Positions 7,962 through 17,190 of a stretch of DNA of 51,912 nt are shown one piece after another. The position numbers and the translations under genes are program-made. The notes beneath the pieces were generated by a model. That model made no database searches. It was not told the DNA's origin and saw only the letters and a list, made by a program, of their open reading frames with translations. Source of the DNA: Candidatus Roizmanbacteria bacterium RIFCSPLOWO2_01_FULL_39_19. GTDB lineage: Bacteria; Patescibacteriota; Microgenomatia; UBA1406; HO2-37-13b. The stretch spans positions 1-51,912 of the forward strand of contig MGAM01000004.1 of assembly GCA_001789725.1 (NCBI GenBank), read 5' to 3'. How positions within the stretch are numbered: the first letter of the stretch is position 1; each line of letters opens with the position of its first letter.

Positions 7962-9815
7962 ATGACGGACCTAAAAAAGGATCTTAAATTAAATAAAAAA
8001 GGCCCCATTAAGATTAATATAGGACTTAAACAGATTGTTATTGCAATTGTCGCCCTGTTTTTTATCAGCTCTATACTCATATCTGCCGGGGAAATTGCAA
8101 CAACAACAAATGAAAAGCCCATCAGTAAAATAATTTCTGATATTAAAGCTAAAAAAGTCAAGAAAATCGAAATTGTTGGCAATAAAGTTCTCGTCCATTA
8201 CTCAAAAGATAGAATCGTAACAACTTCAAAAGAGGAGGGAGAAAGTTTTGTTAAAACCTTAACTGACGCTAAAATTGACCCAACTAGTCTTGAAATAAGG
8301 GTTAAATCAACCGACACGGGATCAATGATCGCTAATTTTTTAGCTAATGTCATCCCAACTCTTCTTATGATCGGATTTTTTATATTCATCTTTCGCCAGG
8401 CAAGAGGAACCCAAGACTCGATTTTCTCATTTGGTCAGGCCAGATCAAAACTTTACAACAAAGAAATGTCAAGAATTACATTTGATGACGTTGCAGGAGT
8501 TGATGAGGCTAAGAAAGAATTGGCCGAAATTGTTGATTTTCTGAAAAATCCAAAAAAATACAACAAGCTGGGGGCAAGACCTCCAAAAGGGGTTATATTG
8601 GTTGGCCCGTCAGGTACCGGTAAAACGTTACTTGCCAAGGCTGTAGCTGGAGAGAGCCATGTCCCATTTTTTTCAGTAGCAGGCAGCGAGTTTATGGAAA
8701 TGTTAGTTGGAATTGGAGCTGCAAGAGTTCGAGATTTGTTTAAGACTGCTAAAAAAAATTCTCCGTCAATTATTTTTATTGATGAGATTGATGCTATTGG
8801 CCGAACTAGATCAGTTTCCGCAATGCCTGCCCATGACGAGCGGGAACAGACCTTAAATCAGATTCTAGTTGAAATGGATGGTTTTGAACAAAATGATCGT
8901 GTTATTGTTGTTGCTGCGACAAACAGAGGTGATTTGCTTGACTCGGCTTTACTTCGCCCGGGAAGATTTGATAGACGAGTCCTGGTAGATTATCCTGATA
9001 TTGAAGGTCGAAAGGCAATTCTCAAGATTCACTCACGTGGCAAACCAATGGCTAAGAATGTTTCATGGGAGAAAGTCGCAAAAAGAACAGTTGGATTTTC
9101 CGGCGCTGATATTGAGAATATGCTAAATGAAGCTGCAATACTAGCAGCTACAAGAAATAAAAGCTCGATAAGTATGGACGAAATTGAAGAGGCAGCAACA
9201 AAAGTTAAGCTTGGGCCTGAGAAGAAACGACTGCAAACTGATATGGATAAAAAAATCACCGCCTATCATGAAGCCGGACACGCAATTGTTACCTATTTTC
9301 AAAAAGGCACCGATCCGGTCCATCGAATCTCGATTGTGTCACGCGGTATGGCCCTCGGTTATACTTTAATTCCTCCATCAAGCGACCGGCTGCATGAAAC
9401 CAAAACCCACCTAGTGCAGATGATAACCTCTATGATGGGCGGACGAGCTGCTGAGAACCTTGTATTTAAGGACATTACAACCGGAGCAGCAAATGATTTT
9501 GACCAGGCGACTCGAATAGCAAGGGGTATGGTTATTGACTATGGCATGAGCTCACTAGGGCCTATTAATTACGGACCAACCAGTGATGTAACCGAGTGGG
9601 GAAGTACTTTTTATGCAAGTGAGAATCACTCTGATGCAACCCGTTTAAAGATTGATAATGAAATTAGAAAAATCGTTGAGGATTGTTATGGGCAGGCTAA
9701 GAAAATTCTTAAAACTAATCGAAAAAAATTAGATGCAGTAGCTTTTGCGCTAATTAAAAAAGAAAGTCTTGATGATGAAGAATTCCTCGCCTTAGTTGTG
9801 AATAAGCTGAGATAA
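7962..9815 (+). CDS. ftsH: ATP-dependent zinc metalloprotease FtsH
   Basis: GPSGTGKT Walker [13 protein letters not shown], second region of homology, HEAGH zinc motif, N-terminal TM segments. Confidence 0.97.
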   Translation: MTDLKKDLKLNKKGPIKINIGLKQIVIAIVALFFISSILISAGEIATTTNEKPISKIISDIKAKKVKKIEIVGNKVLVHYSKDRIVTTSKEEGESFVKTLTDAKIDPTSLEIRVKSTDTGSMIANFLANVIPTLLMIGFFIFIFRQARGTQDSIFSFGQARSKLYNKEMSRITFDDVAGVDEAKKELAEIVDFLKNPKKYNKLGARPPKGVILVGPSGTGKTLLAKAVAGESHVPFFSVAGSEFMEMLVGIGAARVRDLFKTAKKNSPSIIFIDEIDAIGRTRSVSAMPAHDEREQTLNQILVEMDGFEQNDRVIVVAATNRGDLLDSALLRPGRFDRRVLVDYPDIEGRKAILKIHSRGKPMAKNVSWEKVAKRTVGFSGADIENMLNEAAILAATRNKSSISMDEIEEAATKVKLGPEKKRLQTDMDKKITAYHEAGHAIVTYFQKGTDPVHRISIVSRGMALGYTLIPPSSDRLHETKTHLVQMITSMMGGRAAENLVFKDITTGAANDFDQATRIARGMVIDYGMSSLGPINYGPTSDVTEWGSTFYASENHSDATRLKIDNEIRKIVEDCYGQAKKILKTNRKKLDAVAFALIKKESLDDEEFLALVVNKLR

Positions 9816-9927
9816 GCTTACAGCGCGAAGATACCTTTTACAAGCAACACATTGGGGTCCAAGAGTTGCGAGCAAAATGGTACCGAGCTTATGCGGATCT
9901 GTAAGAATTCTTGTATTATATACTCTT

Positions 9928-10851
9928 ATGAAGTCCCTATTATTGATCGATGGTAATGGCCTAGTTCATAGAGCTTATCACGCTCTTCCTGAGTTTACAT
10001 CCCGAAGTGGCCAACCAACTGGGGCAGTTTACGGTTTTATATCAACTTTAAATAAGGTTATTTCTGACTACAGACCGACTCATGTGATTACTTGTTTTGA
10101 CACTCCTGCCCCAACATTTCGTGATTCTCTGTTTATCAATTATCGCACTCAACGCCCCGAAGCCGATAAAGAACTTAAAGATCAATTTCCACTTGTTAAA
10201 GAGTTTCTTGATGCTGCCGGGGTTGCCCATGTTGAGAAAGAGGGACTTGAGGCGGATGACTTGATTGGTGTTTTGGCAACGCAAGCACACAAGCGGGGAT
10301 TTGTTGTCAATATTTTGACAGGGGACAAGGATATTTTTCAGCTGGTCAACAATAATATTTTCGTCATTACTCCTCAAATTGGATACGGGCACGAAAAAAA
10401 ATATGATCGACGGGCAGTTATAGAAAAATTTGGCATCCCACCAGAGCGTGTAGCTGATCTTAAAGCACTAGCCGGTGACCCGTCTGATAATTACAAAGGA
10501 ATTGTCGGTATTGGTCCAAAAACCGCTTCGCAGCTGATAAATAAGTTTGGACCAATTGAAAACATATATGAGAATATTGACCAAGTTGAAAATCCGATTT
10601 TAAGACAGAAGTTGATCAATGGCAAGGGGGATGCTGAGTTGTCAAAAAAACTGGCTCAATTAGTAATTGAGGCTGATATCCCAGTAAAGGTTGATGATGG
10701 AGAATTTATCCATTACAACGAATCGTTGAAATATTTTTTTAATAAATACAATTTCAGAAGTTTATATAACCGAATTTTTGGAACTTCAACAAAACCAGAA
10801 AAAATTGAAAAACCTAAAAAAAAGGAGAATCAACTGGATCTTTTTAACTAA
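9928..10851 (+). CDS. Stand-alone 5'-3' exonuclease (PolA N-terminal/FEN-like)
   Basis: LLIDGNGLVHRAYHALP, GLEADDLIGVLA, LTGDKDIFQLV, DPSDNYKGIVGIGPKTASQL; start moved from 9877 because TATTAT sits 8 nt before ATG 9928. Confidence 0.92.
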   Translation: MKSLLLIDGNGLVHRAYHALPEFTSRSGQPTGAVYGFISTLNKVISDYRPTHVITCFDTPAPTFRDSLFINYRTQRPEADKELKDQFPLVKEFLDAAGVAHVEKEGLEADDLIGVLATQAHKRGFVVNILTGDKDIFQLVNNNIFVITPQIGYGHEKKYDRRAVIEKFGIPPERVADLKALAGDPSDNYKGIVGIGPKTASQLINKFGPIENIYENIDQVENPILRQKLINGKGDAELSKKLAQLVIEADIPVKVDDGEFIHYNESLKYFFNKYNFRSLYNRIFGTSTKPEKIEKPKKKENQLDLFN

Positions 10852-10854
10852 GTT

Positions 10855-11880
10855 TTAAAGAGTTGACCACCGCTTACTAAGATAAGGATAAAGCTTTAGA
10901 ACTCTTTCAATTAGCCCTTTAGTTCTACTAGCAAATCCTGAAAAGCGGGGATTATTAATAAGCTTAAAATCCTCTTTTTTATGAAAGTCTCCACCTCCAC
11001 CTTTGGCCAAATTATATTTATCACATAAGTGATCAAGATTTTTCATGTCGGCTTCAAACTCATTTTGATTAAATTTTTCAACTCCAAATGCATAAACAGT
11101 TTCTAGTCCATCAATTCTTTTCTCTTGGCAGAACTTTTCAACTAGAGTTAGGGGGAGTTTATCCTTAAAATATGTCCAGTGAGCAATTAACGCAATCCCT
11201 CCGGCGTTCCTGATTAGTGATACCGCATCATCCATATATATCTGATCAACATAATGGACATAGACGTTTTTAATGTAACTATTGTTACTTAAAAACAATG
11301 TAAAAACTTTTTGCCAAAGATCGGCATTCTTTACTTTCTCATATGTTTCTTTTAACTCATCATTTTTTTTTGCTTCTTGAAACAATTTCTTCTCAAGCTG
11401 ACTCATAATTTTAATATTTTTTTCTTTTGACAGGATTGCCTTAGCTATGTGAGGTCTTCCCACAGTTCCAGTTACTTGTTTTTGAACTTCATCGTATGAG
11501 ATGTCCAAACCAAGACTCTTACAATTGGTGATAATTTCTTTCGTACGTTTGATTCTTTTTTGAATCGCATTATCCGAATACTTAAGTAAATTTTTATTTT
11601 CAAGATCAACAAATAGTCCAACAACATGAAAAAGCTCAATTTGATCTTTAATTTCTATCACCCTCGTTGCCGACATTTCAATACCAGTGAAAAATTTTAC
11701 TTCGTGATTAATTTTCTTTAGTCCTTCGATAGTCTCCTGTGTTGGTAGGGTATCATGGTCAGTAAACGCGACAACGCCGATGTTATTTCTTTCACACTCA
11801 TCTAAAACTTGTTTGTGGGTTAAAACACCGTCAGATGTTGTAGTGTGACAGTGAAGAGATTGGTAAGAGATTTGTTTCAT
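10855..11880 (-). CDS. PHP-domain metal-dependent phosphoesterase-like protein
   Basis: SLHCHTTTSDG, FTDHDTL, GGGGDFH motifs. Confidence 0.85.
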   Translation of the reverse strand: MKQISYQSLHCHTTTSDGVLTHKQVLDECERNNIGVVAFTDHDTLPTQETIEGLKKINHEVKFFTGIEMSATRVIEIKDQIELFHVVGLFVDLENKNLLKYSDNAIQKRIKRTKEIITNCKSLGLDISYDEVQKQVTGTVGRPHIAKAILSKEKNIKIMSQLEKKLFQEAKKNDELKETYEKVKNADLWQKVFTLFLSNNSYIKNVYVHYVDQIYMDDAVSLIRNAGGIALIAHWTYFKDKLPLTLVEKFCQEKRIDGLETVYAFGVEKFNQNEFEADMKNLDHLCDKYNLAKGGGGDFHKKEDFKLINNPRFSGFASRTKGLIERVLKLYPYLSKRWSTL

Positions 11881-12608
11881 GGCTTTTCCCAGTGGCCTAA
11901 ATTATAATCAGTTGGATATAGTGTATATTCTACTTCCCTATTTTCATTCTTAATTATTTCAACTAATTTTTCAGCAACCCATCCGGGAGTAAAATATGCC
12001 TTACCACTTTCTGATTCTTTTTTCTTTTCTTCTAAAGTCATAGGGCCAAATTCAGTTAACGTGCTGCCTAATGTAATTAAACAAAAAGAAGGATTAAAAC
12101 CTTTAAATTCTTCTGCTAACGATAATGTCATTCCTCGAAGTGCGAATTTTGTTGCGCAATATAGACTTCGTCCTCTCATTGGAATAACACCCGCACCTGA
12201 CCCAACAGTCAAAACAAGAGAGTCATTACTGTTCATAATGGGAAGCAGCCCTTGTGTTAAGAAATACGGCGCTTTTGTGTTTATATCAAATGATTCATCC
12301 CAATCATCTCTTGTAGTTTCTTCAAATGTTTTATATGCCCCAATGCCAGCAACATGAATTAGCACGTCAATAGATTTATATTTCCCTTTCAGTTGTAATA
12401 TATAATTACTGATACCTTCCTTACTTTTAAAATCAACAACAAAATATTCACATTTATCTCGTAATTCTGATTTTAGTGACTTAAGTTTTTCTTCTCTCCT
12501 CCCTAAAAGAATCAAGTACGAGCATTCCTTATGTAGTCGTCTAGATAACTCTTCACCTATTCCGCCCGTTGCACCAGCAATAATAATAATTTTACCTTGA
12601 AGATTCAT
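11877..12608 (-). CDS. Short-chain dehydrogenase/reductase (SDR)
   Basis: IAGATGGIGEEL glycine motif, HVAGIGAY, YCATKFALRG (YxxxK). Confidence 0.93.
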   Translation of the reverse strand: MNLQGKIIIIAGATGGIGEELSRRLHKECSYLILLGRREEKLKSLKSELRDKCEYFVVDFKSKEGISNYILQLKGKYKSIDVLIHVAGIGAYKTFEETTRDDWDESFDINTKAPYFLTQGLLPIMNSNDSLVLTVGSGAGVIPMRGRSLYCATKFALRGMTLSLAEEFKGFNPSFCLITLGSTLTEFGPMTLEEKKKESESGKAYFTPGWVAEKLVEIIKNENREVEYTLYPTDYNLGHWEKP

Positions 12609-12756
12609 ACCTCCAAGTATAAAACAACTTTGTCGAGTTTGCTAAATGTTGCCGAATCCCGAGGTGTAGCCTCACTTTCACTCCGGGAGTGATATGGTCA
12701 TGATACATTAGGAATTAAGATCAACTCCGAGTGTTGCATTATAACTAAACATTGGG

Positions 12757-15489
12757 TTAATTTGGATAATGACACTTCTTGTATTTTACAGGTTTTCCGT
12801 TTTCATCCACTCTACCACACCAACATGGATCATTTCGACCCAGTTTTTTTTGTGGCGAAGTTGTCCTTGCTGGAGGACTGGTCTTTTCGGGGGATGAAAA
12901 TGGGTCGGTGGCAGACGCTGATTTAAATTGTATTTTTTTCTGTTTAGTTTCTTCAGCTGGTGCTTCTTCAACCCGTTGGACATGAAACAATCTTCGAGCC
13001 GTCTCAAAATCAATACCAGACAGTAGCTTCTCAAACATTGAGAATGCCTCATTTTTGTATTCAGTTAATGGATCAAGTTGGGCATAACCCCGCAGGTTAA
13101 TTCCCTCTCTAAGATCATCTATTGCTGTTAAATGTTCCGTCCAGTACTTATCGATAGTTGACAGATAAATACTCTGGATAACTGCTACCCATAACTCTTT
13201 CCCAAATTCTTTTTCTTTGGATTTATAAAATTCATCAATTGTCTTAAGCAAGTATTCCTCAACTTTAGGCTTATCAATCCCCTCGATATCTTTAAGAATT
13301 TTATTTGGGTCAAGCGGGACAATGGAGCAAAATTCCTCTACAATTTTCCTATATTCCGGAGACGCATCTTCTATATACAAAAACATATTCAAGATATTCT
13401 TGACTTCCTCCCCGTACATATTTGAAATCGTCTCCTCAACTTCCTTCTCGTTCTCTTCTGCCATTAAAATGCGCCTTCGAAGAGAATATAAAATTTCACG
13501 CTGTTTATTGATAACATCATCATATTCAACTAAGTGCTTCCGGGTATCGAAATTAAATCCCTCAACCTTCACTTGTGACTGCTCAAGCGCTTTTGACACC
13601 ATTGCGTGCTCAAGTGGTTGGTCCTCAGGAATTTTGAAAAAGTCCATGAGTTTGCTCACCTGTTCCCCTCCAAAAATTCTCATCAAGTCGTCTTCCAAGG
13701 CTACAAAAAAACGGGATTCTCCCGGATCTCCCTGGCGACCCGCCCGACCTCTGAGCTGATTGTCAATTCTTCGTGACTCATGCCGTTCGGTTCCTATTAC
13801 ATAAAGCCCACCCAATTTCACTACTTCATCATGATTTTTTTGCCATTCAAGCATTTCTTTATTAAATTTTTCTTGTAATCTGCCCTCCGACTCGGAGGGT
13901 TTATTCCCAGTAAACTGCTCTTTGGTTGGCTGCATACCCCCCAATATAATATCAACTCCTCGCCCGGCCATATTAGTTGCAATTGTAATTGCATTTTTCT
14001 TCCCCGCGTTTGAAATTATCATTGCCTCGCGCTCATGGTTTTTAGCATTAAGAAGTTCATGGGGGATACCTTTTTTGATGAGTAAACGTGATACAATTTC
14101 GTTTTTCTCAATACTGGTTGTACCCACCAAAACCGGTCGCCCGACTTTATATGCTGCTGCAATCTCCTCCACTAATGCCTTGAATTTTCCGTTTTCAGTT
14201 TTGTAAATCAAATCAGGATGATCAACTCTCACCATCGGCCGATGAGTAGGGATGGCAAGGACATCAACGTTATAAATCTTATGAAATTCCTCGGCTTCAG
14301 TTGCAGCGGTTCCCGTCATGCCGGCAAGCTTTTCGTACATTCTAAAATAATTCTGCAATGACACTGTTGCCAGCGTCTTTGACTCTCTTTTGATAGCTAC
14401 TCCCTCTTTTGCTTCAATTGCCTGGTGAAGCCCTTCGCTGAACCGTCTCCCCTGAAGAAGTCTGCCAGTAAATTCATCAACAATAATTACTTCATCATCT
14501 TTAACGATGTAATCCTTATCAAGCTTGAATAATGTTTTTGCTTTTAGCGCTGCTTCAACATAAAACAAAGTGTCATAGTCTTTTTCGTAAATATTGGTTG
14601 TCCCCAGTTGTTTCTCAATTGCTGCAATCCCTCCTTCAGTCAAATGGGCAGTTTTGAGTTTTTCATCGACAATAAAATCCGTCTTGAGATCTAATCTCTC
14701 TACAATGCGGGCATATTCGTAATATTTTGATGTATCCTCGTCATATGGGGCTGAGATAATATGAGGAGTACGAGCTTCATCAATTAGTACTGAATCAACC
14801 TCGTCAATAATTGCATAGTGAAAATCTCTTTGGCGAATTTCCGACGAGTGTGTCGCCATATTGTCCCTTAAGTAATCAAATCCAAATTCAGAGTTAATAC
14901 CGTAAGTTATGTCAGCAGCGTATGCCTCATCTCTAGTGACTGGTTTCAGGTTGACAAGTCGCCAATCATAAGCATCGTTATCGCGGTATTCTGTGTCAAA
15001 GATAAATGATTCGTCAGAGATAAGAACTGAGACGGTCATTCCAAGCATTTTGTAAAGCTGGCCATTCCAGCCGGCGCCAATTTTGGCCAAGTAGTCATTT
15101 ACTGTGACCAAATGAACTCCTTTACCTTCTAATGCGTTTAAATAAAGCGGGGCGGTAGCTGACAATGTCTTACCCTCTCCTGTTTTTTGTTCGGCAATCT
15201 TGCCCTCGTGAAGTGCAATTGCTGCAATCATTTGAACGTCATAATGGCGTTGACCCAATGTTCTTCGTGCTGCTTCTCTAACTAGGGCATAACTCCAAGG
15301 CAAAATTTCGTCGAGCGTTTTTTTACCAGATTGGACTTCATCTTTTAACTTTTCAGTAATTTTGGCAAAATCCTGTGTCTTTAGCGCACGAGCTTCTTCC
15401 TCAAGCTCATTAATCTCTTCAACTTTTTTTTGAAGTCGTTGAATATCTTTCTCGTTATAGTCAAAAAACTTTTTAAAGATATTTAGCAT
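12757..15489 (-). CDS. secA: Preprotein translocase subunit SecA
   Basis: GEGKTLSATAPLYLNALEG, DEVDSVLIDEARTP, GTERHESRRIDNQLRGRAGRQGDPG; C-terminal SEC-C metal-binding motif (CWC...CH). Confidence 0.98.
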   Translation of the reverse strand: MLNIFKKFFDYNEKDIQRLQKKVEEINELEEEARALKTQDFAKITEKLKDEVQSGKKTLDEILPWSYALVREAARRTLGQRHYDVQMIAAIALHEGKIAEQKTGEGKTLSATAPLYLNALEGKGVHLVTVNDYLAKIGAGWNGQLYKMLGMTVSVLISDESFIFDTEYRDNDAYDWRLVNLKPVTRDEAYAADITYGINSEFGFDYLRDNMATHSSEIRQRDFHYAIIDEVDSVLIDEARTPHIISAPYDEDTSKYYEYARIVERLDLKTDFIVDEKLKTAHLTEGGIAAIEKQLGTTNIYEKDYDTLFYVEAALKAKTLFKLDKDYIVKDDEVIIVDEFTGRLLQGRRFSEGLHQAIEAKEGVAIKRESKTLATVSLQNYFRMYEKLAGMTGTAATEAEEFHKIYNVDVLAIPTHRPMVRVDHPDLIYKTENGKFKALVEEIAAAYKVGRPVLVGTTSIEKNEIVSRLLIKKGIPHELLNAKNHEREAMIISNAGKKNAITIATNMAGRGVDIILGGMQPTKEQFTGNKPSESEGRLQEKFNKEMLEWQKNHDEVVKLGGLYVIGTERHESRRIDNQLRGRAGRQGDPGESRFFVALEDDLMRIFGGEQVSKLMDFFKIPEDQPLEHAMVSKALEQSQVKVEGFNFDTRKHLVEYDDVINKQREILYSLRRRILMAEENEKEVEETISNMYGEEVKNILNMFLYIEDASPEYRKIVEEFCSIVPLDPNKILKDIEGIDKPKVEEYLLKTIDEFYKSKEKEFGKELWVAVIQSIYLSTIDKYWTEHLTAIDDLREGINLRGYAQLDPLTEYKNEAFSMFEKLLSGIDFETARRLFHVQRVEEAPAEETKQKKIQFKSASATDPFSSPEKTSPPARTTSPQKKLGRNDPCWCGRVDENGKPVKYKKCHYPN

Positions 15490-15549
15490 AACTCTGATAT
15501 TTTACCTTAATTTGCTTTCAAACTAAAATATGATATACTATAAGACATC

Positions 15550-15915
15550 ATGGAAAGTCCAGTCTCAGAAATATATAGTTTGAAGACTCAGGGAAATCGG
15601 AGAGAAGCGCGGTCTCTTATCAGAAACATGAGAGAATCAAGGTCCATAGAGCAAGGAGCACGCTTGAGTTTGCCTGATGTTAATAACGCATTCCTTTGTG
15701 GAGGAATTTTTGGAATAGCACTTACTGCTAGTCTAAGAGCTCTTGGATCGGATACTGCTCAGGCAGCCCACCCATTAGTTATTGGAATGCTGGGATTTAT
15801 GCTAGGCGGATTAGGAGCAATGAGTCATACAGTTACTCATAACATATTTGCTAGATCTAGGATTGAGGCACTCTTAAAAGAAAAAGGCGCCCATTCTAGC
15901 ATAAATAGCAGCTAG
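15550..15915 (+). CDS. Small hypothetical membrane protein
   Basis: Intact ORF with two hydrophobic segments; extended -10 TGATATACT 10 nt upstream. Confidence 0.6.
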   Translation: MESPVSEIYSLKTQGNRREARSLIRNMRESRSIEQGARLSLPDVNNAFLCGGIFGIALTASLRALGSDTAQAAHPLVIGMLGFMLGGLGAMSHTVTHNIFARSRIEALLKEKGAHSSINSS

Positions 15916-15936
15916 TACTTAAACAAAAAAACATTC

Positions 15937-17184
15937 TTATCTAGAGATCTTATCAAATCCGACTAAGGGTCGCAGCACTTTCGGAACTTTGATAGATCCA
16001 TCCTTTTGCTGGTAGTTTTCAAGTAATGGAATTAACACACGTGGAGAGGCAACGGCTGTGTTATTTAAACTAAAACAATAATGAGTTTGACCGCCATCCC
16101 CTCTATAGCGGATCTTCAGCCGTCTTGTTTGGAATGTTCCCATTATTGAGTTTGACCCAACTTCTCCATAACCATTTCTCGATGGCATCCAAGCCTCTGT
16201 GTCATATTTGTAAATTTGTGGCTCCCCCATGTCGCTTGTACACATAAACAGAACTCGGTATGGGATTTCCAGTTCGTCAAAAATCTCTTCGGTATTGGCC
16301 TGAAGTTCAGCATGTAACTCTTTTGCCTCCCCTAAATCATCTTTCCCAATTATTACCTGTTCAATTTTCCAAAATTCATGAAGACGGTATAAACCTTTTG
16401 TGTCTTTACCGTATGATCCCGCCTCACGCCGAAAACAGGGAGAGAATGCGACAAACTTTTTGGGCAAGTCTTTTTCGGCAAGCGTTTCATTTGCAAAATA
16501 GCTTGTAACAGCAACCTCGGCAGTGCCAGCTAAATATGAGTCTTCATCATTAAGTTCATAAACCTCACTTTTTCCCCAAGGGAATTGGCCTGACCCAAAC
16601 AAAGAAAAACCTTTAACAATTGATGGAGCAATCAAAGGTATGTAGTCTTTAGCAATTAATTTTTGAAAAGCAAAACTGAGAATTGCAAAGTGAAGTTGGG
16701 CCAATTGCTTTTTCAAGAAATAACCCCTAAAACCTGATACTTTTGACCCTCTCTCAAAGTCGGCCAAATCATGGATTTTGCACAATTCAATATGCGACTT
16801 TGGCGCAAAGTCAAATTCAGGAATTATTCCCTTTTTATATAATTCAACGTTATCTTTCTCATCACGCCCTACTGGAACATCATCAAGTGGAACATTGGGA
16901 ACCTGGCTTAATAATTTCTCAAGTTGAATGTCAATATCAGACAGTTCTGTTTCAAGACGCTGAATGTCATTTTTAAGCTGCTTGCCTTTCTCGATATTTT
17001 CTGAAGTCGGCTTAGTGGAAGCATTTTTGTTTCTTTTTTCCCGAAGGTGCTGGATTTTAGTCATCAACTCCCGCTTCTGCTCGTCAAGTGATAAAATTCC
17101 ATCCAAATCAACATCTCTCCTCTTGTTTTTTGCAGCGGTTGCTACCTTCTCCCTATTATCCCTGATAAACTGAACATCTAACAT
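15937..17184 (-). CDS. serS: Serine--tRNA ligase
   Basis: N-terminal MLDVQFIRDN coiled coil, class II motifs FSPCFRREAGSYGKDTKGLYRLHEFWKIEQ. Confidence 0.97.
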   Translation of the reverse strand: MLDVQFIRDNREKVATAAKNKRRDVDLDGILSLDEQKRELMTKIQHLREKRNKNASTKPTSENIEKGKQLKNDIQRLETELSDIDIQLEKLLSQVPNVPLDDVPVGRDEKDNVELYKKGIIPEFDFAPKSHIELCKIHDLADFERGSKVSGFRGYFLKKQLAQLHFAILSFAFQKLIAKDYIPLIAPSIVKGFSLFGSGQFPWGKSEVYELNDEDSYLAGTAEVAVTSYFANETLAEKDLPKKFVAFSPCFRREAGSYGKDTKGLYRLHEFWKIEQVIIGKDDLGEAKELHAELQANTEEIFDELEIPYRVLFMCTSDMGEPQIYKYDTEAWMPSRNGYGEVGSNSIMGTFQTRRLKIRYRGDGGQTHYCFSLNNTAVASPRVLIPLLENYQQKDGSIKVPKVLRPLVGFDKISR

Positions 17185-17190
17185 AATTAT

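Noticed and set aside
9184-9369. ORFs overlapping ftsH in other frames
   Set aside because: Overlap a strongly supported ftsH; low-complexity frame artefacts.
12757-12850. SecA C-terminal CWC...CH with a longer spacer as a novel zinc module
   Set aside because: Only a short insertion in a known SEC-C motif; not strong enough to be a separate finding.
12779-14206. Several plus-strand ORFs inside secA
   Set aside because: Antisense to secA, no motifs or promoters.
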